From positions 1 through 42,797 of the forward strand of contig CALLII010000031.1 in the NCBI GenBank assembly GCA_938009745.1: 42,797 bases of DNA, in the 5' to 3' direction. The DNA comes from an uncultured Flavobacteriales bacterium (GTDB lineage Bacteria > Bacteroidota > Bacteroidia > Flavobacteriales_D > CAJJDF01). Positions within the stretch are counted from its first letter, which is position 1. Every line of letters starts with the position of its first letter. Shown here in pieces: positions 10,952-21,376 of the stretch. Made by a program: the position numbers and the translations under genes. The notes under the pieces were generated by a model. It ran no database searches and was not told the origin of the DNA. It saw only the letters and a program-made list of their open reading frames with translations.

Positions 10952-13900
10952 ATGAAGAAAATTTACTCAATGCTGGCACTTTTATCTGTGTCGCTTTTAA
11001 TGCTTTTTAGCACAAATTCTTATTCACAGGCTTATGATGTGAGATTAACAAGTCAATGTTTTGCTACTCTAGCAAAAACAGTTTCATTTGCTGGAACAAC
11101 TCCAAATGCAAATGGTGATGGTACTTTCACACTTATATATTACAATGGAGATTTAGATGGAACAGGAACAAATCTTGAGAACATTGACATTACTGGAGAA
11201 ACCGGTTCTTCTTTAGGTAACTCATTGCCAACAGGTCAGTGTAGTGCTGTTAGAGATTCCGTTTCAGTTACTATACCTATGGCCTTAATAAATGCCTGGG
11301 CTTCTACTGGAGGTTCTATTGATATTGATTTACAAGCTACATCTGCGGTAAGTTTAACTCTGTGTGGAGGTGGACTTTGTGTAGATGCAAGGTTAACTTA
11401 CCCAGTATCTACTGTACCAAATGATGCTGGAGCATCAGCAATTACTCCTTCAATTATTTGTCCAGGTTCTGATTCGGTTAGAGTTCAGATTAATAACTAT
11501 GGTACAAATCAAATTGATTCTGTTTGGGTTAATTGGTCTAAGAATGGAACACTTCAAACACCAATTCACTTAAAAACATTGTTAGATACAGCTGCTGGAA
11601 CTGGTTCTAGTTCTGCAATTGTAAACTTAGGTCTTCATACATTTACTGCTGGAGCTACAGAAACTTTCGTAGTTTGGACAACATTACCAAATGGACTTGT
11701 TGATACAACAACTGTTAATGATTCAGTTACTGCTGGTATTAAACCATCACTTTCAGGAATTTACACTATTGGAGGAACAACTCCTGATTATGCTACATTT
11801 GCAGCAGCTTTAACTGACCTAAATACAATTGGAGTGTGTGGACCTATTACATTTAATGTAAGACAAGGTACTTATGTTGAGCAAATTTCAATGAATCCAG
11901 TAGCAGGAGCTTCTGCAACAAATTCAATTACTTTCCAAAGTGATCCAGCTAATACAGCAATGCCTATAATTGAGCATACAGCATCTTCTACAGGTAATTA
12001 TACTTTAGGTTTCTTAGGAGGAGCAAGTCATATTACTTTTGATAGTTTAAACTTAGTAGCTAAAGGAACAACCTATGCAATGGTTGTTAACTTCTTAGGA
12101 GGTTCTGAGCATGTAACAATCAAAAATTGTGTTCTTGATGGAAGTAGTACAGCTACAACATCTACTTTCCAAACAGTTATTTATCAAAACTCTGGAGTTG
12201 TTAAGCACATTACAATTGATAATAACATTACTAATGATGGTTCATATGGAGTTTATTTCAGAGGTTCTGGAACAACTTCTAATGATGAAAACGTTACCGT
12301 AACTAACAATGAGTTTAATGATACATGGTATTACTGTAGTTATTTTTATTATCATGATTCTGCATTAATTGAAAACAATGAGTTTACTCAAAAAGCAACT
12401 TCTACCTCATTTGCTTACGGTTTATATACATACCGTATGAATAATACAAAAGTATCTAGAAACAAAGTTGAGTTAAATACAACTTCAACTAACTATGCTA
12501 TGATGGCAGGTTATTATAGTGGAACTTCAAACGAAATTTCTAACAACATGATTGTAGGTTCTGCTAATGGAACAGGAACAAGTTATGGATTATGGATAAA
12601 CTATTGTTTAAATACAAATGTGTATCATAACTCAATAAATATTAGATCAGGTAATGCAACAAGTACTAGAGCACTTTACATTTCAGGAAGTACTTCTACT
12701 TTATATGGAAATGTAGACGTTAGAAATAATGTTGTTTCAAATGAAGTTGCAGGAGGTTATGTTCTTTATGCAACATCTGGAGCTACAACTGGATTCCTTT
12801 CAAATTTAGATTATAACATCTATAATGGAGCAACTGGAACACAATTCTTCTATGCATCAGCTTATCCTACATTAGCTGCTTACCAAGCAGTAGCAACTAC
12901 TGATTCAAATAGTATTTTTGCTAACCCTGGTTTCTTTGCATCAGATGATTTACACTTACAAGGAGGAGTTGCAGCAGATGCAGGAGCTAATGTAGGAGTA
13001 ATGATTGATATTGATGGAGACGCAAGACCAATATTACCATCTACTGGATACGATATTGGAGCTGATGAGTACATTCCACCAACATGTCCTGTAGGATATG
13101 GAACAACTTCATTTAACTTAACTTCAACAACAGCTGACATAACTTGGGTTCCTGGAACAAATGATACTGGATGGATAGTAGAATATGGACCTACAGGATA
13201 TACAGCTGGAACTGGAACATCTTCTCAGCCAAGTAACGATACTACTACACTTTCTACACTTACTCCAGTAACAACTTATGATGTATACATCAAAGGAATT
13301 TGTGGAATAGGAGATACTTCTTTGTGGATGGGACCTTATACATTTACTACAAGATGTGTGTCATCTTTAGCTGGTATATATACAATTGATAACACTCTAC
13401 CAACAGGAGGTACAAACTATAATTCATTTGCAGATGCAATGAGTGCACTTAACGTATGTGGAGTGTCAGCCCCAACAACTTTCCATGTGAATCAAGGAAC
13501 TTATACGGAGCAAATAAATCTTACGAGTATTATTGGATCAAGTCCAGTGAACACAGTAACATTTAAAGGTGACCCTACAAACACTGCTGCTGCAATCATG
13601 ACTTATGGAGCAACTACAACACTAGACAACTATGTTGTAAGATTTGATGGGGTTGAGAATATTATTTTCGATAGCTTAACAATTAATCCAACAGGAGCAA
13701 CTTATGCTTATGGATTCTTTTTCCCAACATCAGCAAATAACATTACAATTCAAAATTGTGAGATTAATGGAAATACTAACTCTACATCAAGTTTAGCGTC
13801 TGCAATCTACAATCAGTCTGGAACGGCAAACTTATCAAATAATGTAACAATTGATAATAACGTTATCAATGGAGGGTCTTATGGAGTATACTGGTGGGGT

Positions 13901-16612
13901 GGTGGAACCACAACTAAAGAGAATAACTTAACTTTTACTAACAATAAAGTATTAGGGTTTAGATCTTATGGTACTTATTTCTACTATCAAGATACAGTAA
14001 CAATTGAAGATAACTTGATTAAGCAGGCATCAGGATCTACTTCATTTGGATATGCGATATTGTCCTACTACTTTGATAATTCAACAGTAAAGAGAAATGA
14101 TATTGAAATGACTACTACTTCTACTAATTATGGAATAATGGTAGGAAGGTATGCAGGAACAAGTAATGAAGTATCAAATAACATGATTGTTCTGTCTACA
14201 AATCAATTTGCAACAGGATCAGCTTATGGTATTTATGTTAATTATTCTTTAAACACTAATATTTATCATAACTCTGTGCATGTAAGAAGTGGTTCGCCAA
14301 CAAATACAAGAGCCTTATATTTAACAGGTTCTACATCTACATTATACGGAAACGTAGATATTAGAAATAATATTTTTGTAAACAGTGCTGGTGGTTTTGC
14401 ATTAGATGTACAAGCAGGAGCATCAAACTCTACTTATATTTCAAACTTAGATTATAACGTTTACAGTTCATCAGGAACAACACCATTTAGATATAACAAT
14501 CAAACATATGCTAACTTAACTTTGCACCAGGCAGGAAGTTTATTAGATAGTAATAGTTTATATGGTAACCCTGGATTTGTAGCTGGAGATGACCTTCACT
14601 TATTAGGAGCAATCGCTTACGATAATGGAGATGCAACATTAGGAGTTATGGATGATATTGATGGTGATGTAAGACCATTATCTCCATCAACAGGATATGA
14701 TATTGGAGCAGATGAATACATGATACCATCATGTCCAAGTCCTTATTCAATCCAAGCAGGAACTACAGGAACAAATAACCTTAACGTAACATGGACAAAT
14801 GGACCAAATGATATTAGTTGGGAGTTACAATACGGACCAGCTGGATTTACATTAGGAACAGGAACAATAGTTAGTACAACAACTAACCCAGTAAACGTTA
14901 CAGGACTTACACCATCTACATGTTACCAGTTTTGGGTAAGAAGTATATGTTCAGCAGGAGATACAAGTGTTTGGCAAGGGCCAACAACAATTTGTACTGA
15001 TTGTGCACCATTAACAGATTACTGTACTGATTTTGAATCAGCATCAGTAGGTTCATTGCCATTGTGTTGGACAAGTTTTATCAATACAACAGCAACAGCT
15101 GCTTTTATTCAGACTGCAAATTTCAATGCAAATAGTGGAACTAACTGTATTAGAATGTACAACCAAAATGATGCTAATGCAACAATGATGTTAATAGCAC
15201 CTGAGGTAAGTACCTTATCTGCAGGGACTCACAGAGCAAACTTCTGGATGAGAGCAGATACAACAGTTACAATTGGAACTATGACTAATCCTACTAACCC
15301 AGGAACATTTACTCCATTGCAAACACTACAAGGTTTAAATAATGGATCTTATACCAATTTTAAAGTAGATTTTACTGGATATACAGGAACAGATACTTAT
15401 ATCGCATTCCTATGGAATCCTGGAGCTACATTTGATAATGTATACTTAGATGATTTCTGTTGGGAAATTTTACCAACATGTGAAAAAGCACCATCAGTAA
15501 CGGTACTTAATCCAGGAATTGATTCTACATCAATAAATGTTGGATGGAATAACGATACAAGTCAAGTATCATTTATTGTAAACTATGGACCTGCAGGATA
15601 TGATCCTGTGAACAACCCAGCAGGAGGGCAAACAACAACAGCAACTTCTAACTTTAAAACAATTAGTGGACTAATGCCATTAACAGAATACTGTTTCTGG
15701 GTAAAAGCTATCTGTACCAATGGAGATACAAGTGCATGGTCAGGACCACATTGTGGATCTACAGGATGTCCGGATGGAGTAAGCGTACCTTACTTCGAGG
15801 ATTTTTCTACCTATGCAAGTGCATTCCCAGAAGACATTACACCTCAATGTTGGACAGAAGCAAATGGAGTATTAGGAACAGCACCTACTTTCTTGGCAGC
15901 AGGAGAGAGTTTATGGGAGCCAGACGGGTTGGCAAACAATGGAACAACAGGAGCAGCAAGAATGAATGTAGCATTTACGAATAGAAACGAATGGTTGATA
16001 TCACCTACATTTAACTTTGGACCTAATCCTAACGTAGCAAGAATAATAGAATTTGATGTGGCATTTACACAAGCATTTGGAACAGGACTAGCTTCTGGAT
16101 TTGGACCAGATGATACAGTAGCCTTAGTTGTTTCATATAACAAAGGAGTGTCATGGAGAAAAGCTGATATTATCATGCAGTGGGATACTTCAAATGAGCC
16201 ATCAAATGTACCAAGTCATGTAATACTTGAGATGAAGAATACTTCAGGGTATGTAACATTTGGATTCTATGGAGCATCAACAGTAACAAACCAGTCAAAT
16301 GACTTCAGTTTTGATAACTTCGAGATAAGAGATACTACCTATTTAGGAGTTGATGAGATTAGCTTTAACAATAGTTTCAAGGTTTATCCAAATCCAAACA
16401 ATGGAGAGTTTACTATCCAAAACATTGGAGATGCACAGCAATCGAGTGTGAAACTGATGGATATTCAAGGAAGAGTAGTTTACGAAAGTCAGTATTACTT
16501 TAACGAGAATGGAATGAAGCAGATTAAAGTTGGAAAACTAAACGCAGGAGTATATTTATTACTACTACAGAGTGATGGAAAACTAGAACAACACAGAATA
16601 GTGATTCAGTAA
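10952..16612 (+). CDS. Giant T9SS-secreted protein: signal peptide, duplicated beta-helix + Fn3 modules, jelly-roll domains, type A CTD
   Basis: Start MKKIYSMLALLSVSLLMLFSTNSYSQA. Parallel beta-helix-like N/T-rich repeats, 'STGYDIGADEY' twice, Fn3 segments (ITWVPGTNDTGWIVEYGPTGY...), C-terminal FKVYPNPNNGEFTIQN...GVYLLLLQSDGKLEQHRIVIQ. ORF-track start (TTG 10883) judged artificial. Confidence 0.88.
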   Translation: MKKIYSMLALLSVSLLMLFSTNSYSQAYDVRLTSQCFATLAKTVSFAGTTPNANGDGTFTLIYYNGDLDGTGTNLENIDITGETGSSLGNSLPTGQCSAVRDSVSVTIPMALINAWASTGGSIDIDLQATSAVSLTLCGGGLCVDARLTYPVSTVPNDAGASAITPSIICPGSDSVRVQINNYGTNQIDSVWVNWSKNGTLQTPIHLKTLLDTAAGTGSSSAIVNLGLHTFTAGATETFVVWTTLPNGLVDTTTVNDSVTAGIKPSLSGIYTIGGTTPDYATFAAALTDLNTIGVCGPITFNVRQGTYVEQISMNPVAGASATNSITFQSDPANTAMPIIEHTASSTGNYTLGFLGGASHITFDSLNLVAKGTTYAMVVNFLGGSEHVTIKNCVLDGSSTATTSTFQTVIYQNSGVVKHITIDNNITNDGSYGVYFRGSGTTSNDENVTVTNNEFNDTWYYCSYFYYHDSALIENNEFTQKATSTSFAYGLYTYRMNNTKVSRNKVELNTTSTNYAMMAGYYSGTSNEISNNMIVGSANGTGTSYGLWINYCLNTNVYHNSINIRSGNATSTRALYISGSTSTLYGNVDVRNNVVSNEVAGGYVLYATSGATTGFLSNLDYNIYNGATGTQFFYASAYPTLAAYQAVATTDSNSIFANPGFFASDDLHLQGGVAADAGANVGVMIDIDGDARPILPSTGYDIGADEYIPPTCPVGYGTTSFNLTSTTADITWVPGTNDTGWIVEYGPTGYTAGTGTSSQPSNDTTTLSTLTPVTTYDVYIKGICGIGDTSLWMGPYTFTTRCVSSLAGIYTIDNTLPTGGTNYNSFADAMSALNVCGVSAPTTFHVNQGTYTEQINLTSIIGSSPVNTVTFKGDPTNTAAAIMTYGATTTLDNYVVRFDGVENIIFDSLTINPTGATYAYGFFFPTSANNITIQNCEINGNTNSTSSLASAIYNQSGTANLSNNVTIDNNVINGGSYGVYWWGGGTTTKENNLTFTNNKVLGFRSYGTYFYYQDTVTIEDNLIKQASGSTSFGYAILSYYFDNSTVKRNDIEMTTTSTNYGIMVGRYAGTSNEVSNNMIVLSTNQFATGSAYGIYVNYSLNTNIYHNSVHVRSGSPTNTRALYLTGSTSTLYGNVDIRNNIFVNSAGGFALDVQAGASNSTYISNLDYNVYSSSGTTPFRYNNQTYANLTLHQAGSLLDSNSLYGNPGFVAGDDLHLLGAIAYDNGDATLGVMDDIDGDVRPLSPSTGYDIGADEYMIPSCPSPYSIQAGTTGTNNLNVTWTNGPNDISWELQYGPAGFTLGTGTIVSTTTNPVNVTGLTPSTCYQFWVRSICSAGDTSVWQGPTTICTDCAPLTDYCTDFESASVGSLPLCWTSFINTTATAAFIQTANFNANSGTNCIRMYNQNDANATMMLIAPEVSTLSAGTHRANFWMRADTTVTIGTMTNPTNPGTFTPLQTLQGLNNGSYTNFKVDFTGYTGTDTYIAFLWNPGATFDNVYLDDFCWEILPTCEKAPSVTVLNPGIDSTSINVGWNNDTSQVSFIVNYGPAGYDPVNNPAGGQTTTATSNFKTISGLMPLTEYCFWVKAICTNGDTSAWSGPHCGSTGCPDGVSVPYFEDFSTYASAFPEDITPQCWTEANGVLGTAPTFLAAGESLWEPDGLANNGTTGAARMNVAFTNRNEWLISPTFNFGPNPNVARIIEFDVAFTQAFGTGLASGFGPDDTVALVVSYNKGVSWRKADIIMQWDTSNEPSNVPSHVILEMKNTSGYVTFGFYGASTVTNQSNDFSFDNFEIRDTTYLGVDEISFNNSFKVYPNPNNGEFTIQNIGDAQQSSVKLMDIQGRVVYESQYYFNENGMKQIKVGKLNAGVYLLLLQSDGKLEQHRIVIQ
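11750..14997 (+). repeat. Tandem intragenic duplication, about 539 aa (1617 nt) per unit, of beta-helix + Fn3
   Basis: LSGIYTIGGTTPDYATFAAALTDLN (11750) and LAGIYTIDNTLPTGGTNYNSFADAMSALN (13367) begin units with collinear motifs: GTYVEQI/GTYTEQI, STSTLYGNVDVRNNVV/STSTLYGNVDIRNNIF, ISNLDYN, STGYDIGADEY. Confidence 0.85.
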
Positions 16613-16636
16613 GTTTTAACTAAAACATATAACCAC

Positions 16637-16670
16637 AAAAGCCTCTTGAAATGCACAAGGGGCTTTTTTT
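16637..16670 (+). terminator. Rho-independent terminator after the 10952 gene
   Basis: AGCCTCTTG-aaatgca-CAAGGGGCT followed by TTTTTT (one G-U pair). Confidence 0.82.
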
Positions 16671-16824
16671 ATGGATTTCACTATAAAATATTGAAGCTTA
16701 TTATTTAGAGCTATTCTTATTAATAAAATCTATAACAAGTTTATATTTTAACAACTAATTGTGAGTTTGTTTAAAATTTATTCAGTATCTTGGTGGGATA
16801 TATAACTCAATACAAAAATATAAT

Positions 16825-19800
16825 ATGAAAAAAAATTACTTTTTACTCTCATTAATGCTTGTTTTTATAAGCTTTAGTGGAAACTCACAGTTGACTGCTC
16901 CTTTTGTTGAGCAATTTAACACAACTACTTTTCCTTCAACTTGGAATCAAAGTACAACTTCAGGAGGTCCATGGATACTAACTGGAACCTTAGGTTATTC
17001 TGGATCTACCATTCTTGATCACACTGGTACTGCTGGTAGTACAAGAGCTTGGATGGATTTCTCAGGAACTGATGTTGGTGTAATTATGTCATCAGATACA
17101 ATTGATGTAACTAATGTTCCTAATCCTGAATTTTCTTTTTGGTTTAATAACAACTTAGGAACTAATGTAATTAATCCTTTAAATCTTCTTTATGTTGAAG
17201 GATATGATGGAACTGCTTGGGTTCAGATTGATGTTTTACAACAAAATAATGCAGGTGTATGGTCAGAACATTTTTATGATATTTGTGGATTTGTTCTTCC
17301 AGGAGATAAAGTTTTAATTCGATTTAGAGCTGAAAGTGGAGGAGATGGATCAGATTTTTATCAAGATTTAGCGATAGACGATATTGCTGTAGATACTTTA
17401 AGAGTAAATTGTTTTTTACCACAAGCATTAAATGCTGATACTGCTACCATTACAGTTTCTACTGCAGTTTTAAAGTGGGCAGCAGGATGTTCAGATACAG
17501 CTTGGAGTGTTAAATACGGATTAACAGGATTTGACCCATTAGTAACAGGAAATTATGTTCACACTAATATTGATTCATTATTAGTGACTTCTTTAAATGA
17601 TATAACTACTTATGATTTTTATGTAAGATCATATTGTAATCTGGGTGATACTTCAACTTGGGCTGGGCCGTTTACTTTTACTACCCTTCCTTTATGTATA
17701 GCGCCTACAAACCAATCTATAAGTAATCTTACTGCTACTTCAGTAACACTGAGATGGAATGCAGGAGGAGGACCATTAGCTGATACCGCTTGGAGTATAG
17801 TGCATGGGGCTACAGGATTTGCTTTACCAGCTGGAGGAACCTATGTTCATGTTAATGTAGATTCATTAAATATTTCTGGACTTTTACCTGTTACAACTTA
17901 TGATTTTTATGTCAGAGGATATTGTAATTCAGGAGATACTTCGGCATGGGTTGGTCCATTTACTTTTACTACTCCATGTAGTTCATACGTTCCAACTTAT
18001 TTAGAAGATTTTACATCAATGACTTTTGCCGCAACACCAAATTGCTGGGAAGAAGGGCAAGGCTTACTTACTGTAAATTCTTCAATAGTAATAGGAACTT
18101 CGAACTGGGGAAGTGATGTTTTTGGAAATGCTACAGGAGCCTCAAATTCTGCTTATTTGAATTTATGGACTACAAATAGAAACGACTGGTTAATTTCTCC
18201 ATCAATCGATTTAGGAACAGGAGCATTACCATATCAAGTAGAGTTTGATATTGCTTTAACAGATTATGCAAATACATCAGCTACAACTTTAGGTGTTGAT
18301 GATTCAGTTGTATTTCTTATATCAACTGATAACGGAACAACTTGGTCAGACACAAACATATTAATATCTTGGAATTCTACAAAAACTCCAATATCTCCAA
18401 CTGGTCAGTTTCAAGCCATTAATTTAACAAGTGCTGGATATACTGGTTTAGTAAGGTTTGCTTTTTATTGTGAGAGTACAGCTTCAAATGCAGATAATGA
18501 TGTCTTTGTAGATAATTTTTCTGTAAGATTTGTGCCAACATGTCCTAGACCTTTAAATTTAAGAACTTCATCTATCTATTCTGATTCTGTTAATTTAACT
18601 TGGGATACTGCTGCTACTGATAGTATTTACTTTTTGGAGTATGGAACACCAGGATTTGCTTTAGGTGCAGGAACACCACTTACATCTAATACAGATTCAA
18701 CTTTCATTAACGGTTTATTACCCAATACAACATATGAGGTATATTTAAGAAGTTTTTGTACAGTAGGTGATACAAGTTTATGGACTGGTCCATTTACTTT
18801 CACAACACCATGTGCTTCTTTTACACCACCATATTTAGAAGATTTCTCAACATATGCATTTAACAACAATCCTGCTTGTTGGGAAGAAGCGACTGGAGTA
18901 CTTACAGTAGCTTCAACATTATCTGTTGGAACTTCTGGATGGGGTAATAGAGCGAATTTTGCTAACAATGGACTTGGTACATTGTCTGCTTCAATGAATA
19001 TTTGGAATACAAATAGATATGAGTGGTTACTTTCTCCTTCTATTGATTTAGGAAACGGATCTATTCCATATCAAGTTGAGTTTGATGTAGCAATTACAGA
19101 TTATTTTACTGCAGCTGCACCAACTGCCCAAGGTGGACTTATGGGACCAGACGATAAATTAGTATTAGTTATTTCAACCGATAATGGTAATACTTGGTCT
19201 GACACTAATATTCTTGAGATTTGGGACACAGCTAATATGCCTTCTTTTGCGGGTGATTACTTCTATTATGATTTAACTGCTGCAGGTTATACAGGTCAAG
19301 TAAGATTTGGATTGTATGCAGAGTCTTCTATTTCTAATGAAGATAATGACGCATTTGTAGATAATTTTGCTGTAGTTCAAGTTCCTACTTGTCCTAGACC
19401 ATTAAAATTAACATTTGATAGTGCAACACAAACAACAGCTAACTTAAGTTGGACAAATGGTTCTAATGATATTTCTTGGATTCTTGAATATGGAGCTCCA
19501 GGATTTACAAGAGGAACAGGAACTCAGGTTACTTCAGCTACAAATCCTGCTGTAATTACTGGTCTAGTAAATAGTACTTGCTATGATGTATACTTAATGA
19601 GTATTTGTGGAGCTGGTGATTCAAGTTTATGGATAGGGCCAACAAGATTTTGTACTGATTGTGCACCTGTTGTTGACTTATGTGAAGGATTTGAGAATTA
19701 CTCAGCTGGTGAATTACCAATCTGTTGGTCAAGTTTCTTATCAACTACTGGTTCTTCTACTATAGGGATCAACACATTTGGTGCTTACCAAGGAACTAAC

Positions 19801-21288
19801 ATGGTAAGAATGAATACTGGAAGTGATGCTAACGCAACAATGATTTTAGTTTCTCCTGAAATGACTGCTCTTGGAGCAGGAACTCATAGGGCTAGTTTTT
19901 GGTTACAAGGTTCATTTACACCAGATACTACTATGATTATTGGTACAATGTCGGATCCTACTGACCCAAGTACATTTACTGGATGGGATACTATAAGAGA
20001 TGTAACTTCAGCTTACCAATTTTATAGAATACCCTTTGATACCTACACGGGAACTGATAGACATGTTGCATTCTTATATCCTGCGACATCTACCTTCAGA
20101 TTTATGAATATTGATGAGTTCTGTTTTGAAGTTATACCAACATGTGAAAAAGCACCATTTGTAACTGTGCTTAATCCTGGCCAAGATTCAACCTCAATTA
20201 GACTAGGTTGGAATAATGATCCATTAGGATTACAAACTAGTTTCTTTGCAGCATATGGTCCAGTAGGATATAACCCAATTACTAATACAGCAGGCGGAGA
20301 TACAGTATCAAGTACTATAAATGCTGTGACAATAGGAGGTTTAAACTCATTAACAGAATACTGTTTCTGGGTGAAAGCTATCTGTACAAATGGAGACACA
20401 AGTGCATGGTCTGGACCACATTGTGGTTCTACAGGATGTCCTTCAGGTACTAAACTTCCTTATTTTGAAGATTTCTCTACTTACCAATCTCAATTTCCAT
20501 CGGATATTACTCCACAATGTTGGGAAGAAGCAGTAGGAACATTAACTACATCTGGAGGATTGGCTACAATGACAGAATCTAACTGGGAGCCAGATGGATT
20601 TGGAAATGTAGGGTTTAATGGAGCTGCAAGATTTAATATCTCTGCTTTTACTCCTAGAGAAGGATGGTTATTATCACCAACTTTTGATTTCGGTCCAAAC
20701 CCTAACGTAGCCAGAATAATTGAGTTTGATGTAGCATTAACTGATGATTTCAACTCAAATCCTGCGATTAATGGATTTGGTGCTGATGATACAGTAGCTT
20801 TAGTAGCTTCATATGATGGAGGAATCACTTGGAAATTAGCTGACATTATTATGCAGTGGGATACAAGTAATGAACCATCGGCTACTGGAGACCATGTTGT
20901 TTATACAATGAGGAATACAAGTGGATTTGTGAAATTTGGTTTCTATGGTCTATCAAACATAGGAAACGAAGGAGTAGATTTCTTTATTGATAACTTCGAA
21001 ATTAGAGATACTACTTGGGTAGGAACAGATGAAATTAGTTTTAACAATAGTTTCAAAGTTTATCCTAATCCAAACAATGGAGAATTTACAATCCAAAACA
21101 TTGGTGATGCACAACAATCAAGTGTTAAGCTTATGGATATTCAAGGAAGAGTAGTTTTCGATAGTGAGTACTACTTTAACGAGAATGGAATGAAACAAAT
21201 AAGAGTAGGAAAGTTAAACGCAGGAGTTTACTTACTACTATTACAAAGTGATGGTAAACTGGAACAACACAGAATTGTAATTCAGTAA
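16825..21288 (+). CDS. Giant T9SS-secreted protein: Fn3 plus repeated cleaved-adhesin/MAM-like jelly-roll domains, type A CTD
   Basis: Signal peptide MKKNYFLLSLMLVFISFSGNSQ; repeated '(T/P)YLEDF...CWEE...NRNDWLISPSIDLG...YQVEFD' modules near 17977, 18811 and 20437 resembling gingipain cleaved-adhesin domains; Fn3 spacers; CTD nearly identical to the upstream gene. Confidence 0.88.
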   Translation: MKKNYFLLSLMLVFISFSGNSQLTAPFVEQFNTTTFPSTWNQSTTSGGPWILTGTLGYSGSTILDHTGTAGSTRAWMDFSGTDVGVIMSSDTIDVTNVPNPEFSFWFNNNLGTNVINPLNLLYVEGYDGTAWVQIDVLQQNNAGVWSEHFYDICGFVLPGDKVLIRFRAESGGDGSDFYQDLAIDDIAVDTLRVNCFLPQALNADTATITVSTAVLKWAAGCSDTAWSVKYGLTGFDPLVTGNYVHTNIDSLLVTSLNDITTYDFYVRSYCNLGDTSTWAGPFTFTTLPLCIAPTNQSISNLTATSVTLRWNAGGGPLADTAWSIVHGATGFALPAGGTYVHVNVDSLNISGLLPVTTYDFYVRGYCNSGDTSAWVGPFTFTTPCSSYVPTYLEDFTSMTFAATPNCWEEGQGLLTVNSSIVIGTSNWGSDVFGNATGASNSAYLNLWTTNRNDWLISPSIDLGTGALPYQVEFDIALTDYANTSATTLGVDDSVVFLISTDNGTTWSDTNILISWNSTKTPISPTGQFQAINLTSAGYTGLVRFAFYCESTASNADNDVFVDNFSVRFVPTCPRPLNLRTSSIYSDSVNLTWDTAATDSIYFLEYGTPGFALGAGTPLTSNTDSTFINGLLPNTTYEVYLRSFCTVGDTSLWTGPFTFTTPCASFTPPYLEDFSTYAFNNNPACWEEATGVLTVASTLSVGTSGWGNRANFANNGLGTLSASMNIWNTNRYEWLLSPSIDLGNGSIPYQVEFDVAITDYFTAAAPTAQGGLMGPDDKLVLVISTDNGNTWSDTNILEIWDTANMPSFAGDYFYYDLTAAGYTGQVRFGLYAESSISNEDNDAFVDNFAVVQVPTCPRPLKLTFDSATQTTANLSWTNGSNDISWILEYGAPGFTRGTGTQVTSATNPAVITGLVNSTCYDVYLMSICGAGDSSLWIGPTRFCTDCAPVVDLCEGFENYSAGELPICWSSFLSTTGSSTIGINTFGAYQGTNMVRMNTGSDANATMILVSPEMTALGAGTHRASFWLQGSFTPDTTMIIGTMSDPTDPSTFTGWDTIRDVTSAYQFYRIPFDTYTGTDRHVAFLYPATSTFRFMNIDEFCFEVIPTCEKAPFVTVLNPGQDSTSIRLGWNNDPLGLQTSFFAAYGPVGYNPITNTAGGDTVSSTINAVTIGGLNSLTEYCFWVKAICTNGDTSAWSGPHCGSTGCPSGTKLPYFEDFSTYQSQFPSDITPQCWEEAVGTLTTSGGLATMTESNWEPDGFGNVGFNGAARFNISAFTPREGWLLSPTFDFGPNPNVARIIEFDVALTDDFNSNPAINGFGADDTVALVASYDGGITWKLADIIMQWDTSNEPSATGDHVVYTMRNTSGFVKFGFYGLSNIGNEGVDFFIDNFEIRDTTWVGTDEISFNNSFKVYPNPNNGEFTIQNIGDAQQSSVKLMDIQGRVVFDSEYYFNENGMKQIRVGKLNAGVYLLLLQSDGKLEQHRIVIQ

Positions 21289-21308
21289 TTACATAAATAA
21301 CTAAAATT

Positions 21309-21346
21309 AAAAAGCCTGATTCGAATTTCGAATCAGGCTTTTTTTG
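21309..21346. terminator. Strong bidirectional terminator between the 16825 gene and porX
   Basis: AAAAAGCCTGATTCGAA / TTCGAATCAGGCTTTTTTT inverted repeat between convergent genes. Confidence 0.9.
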
Positions 21347-21376
21347 TGGCTTATTTTTAAGTAAACCTTAACAGGT

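Noticed and set aside
12880-20846. Minus-strand ORFs and small plus-strand ORF (15736..15984) inside the two giant genes
   Set aside because: Overlap strongly supported coding frames; compositions are complements of Thr/Gly/Asn repeats.
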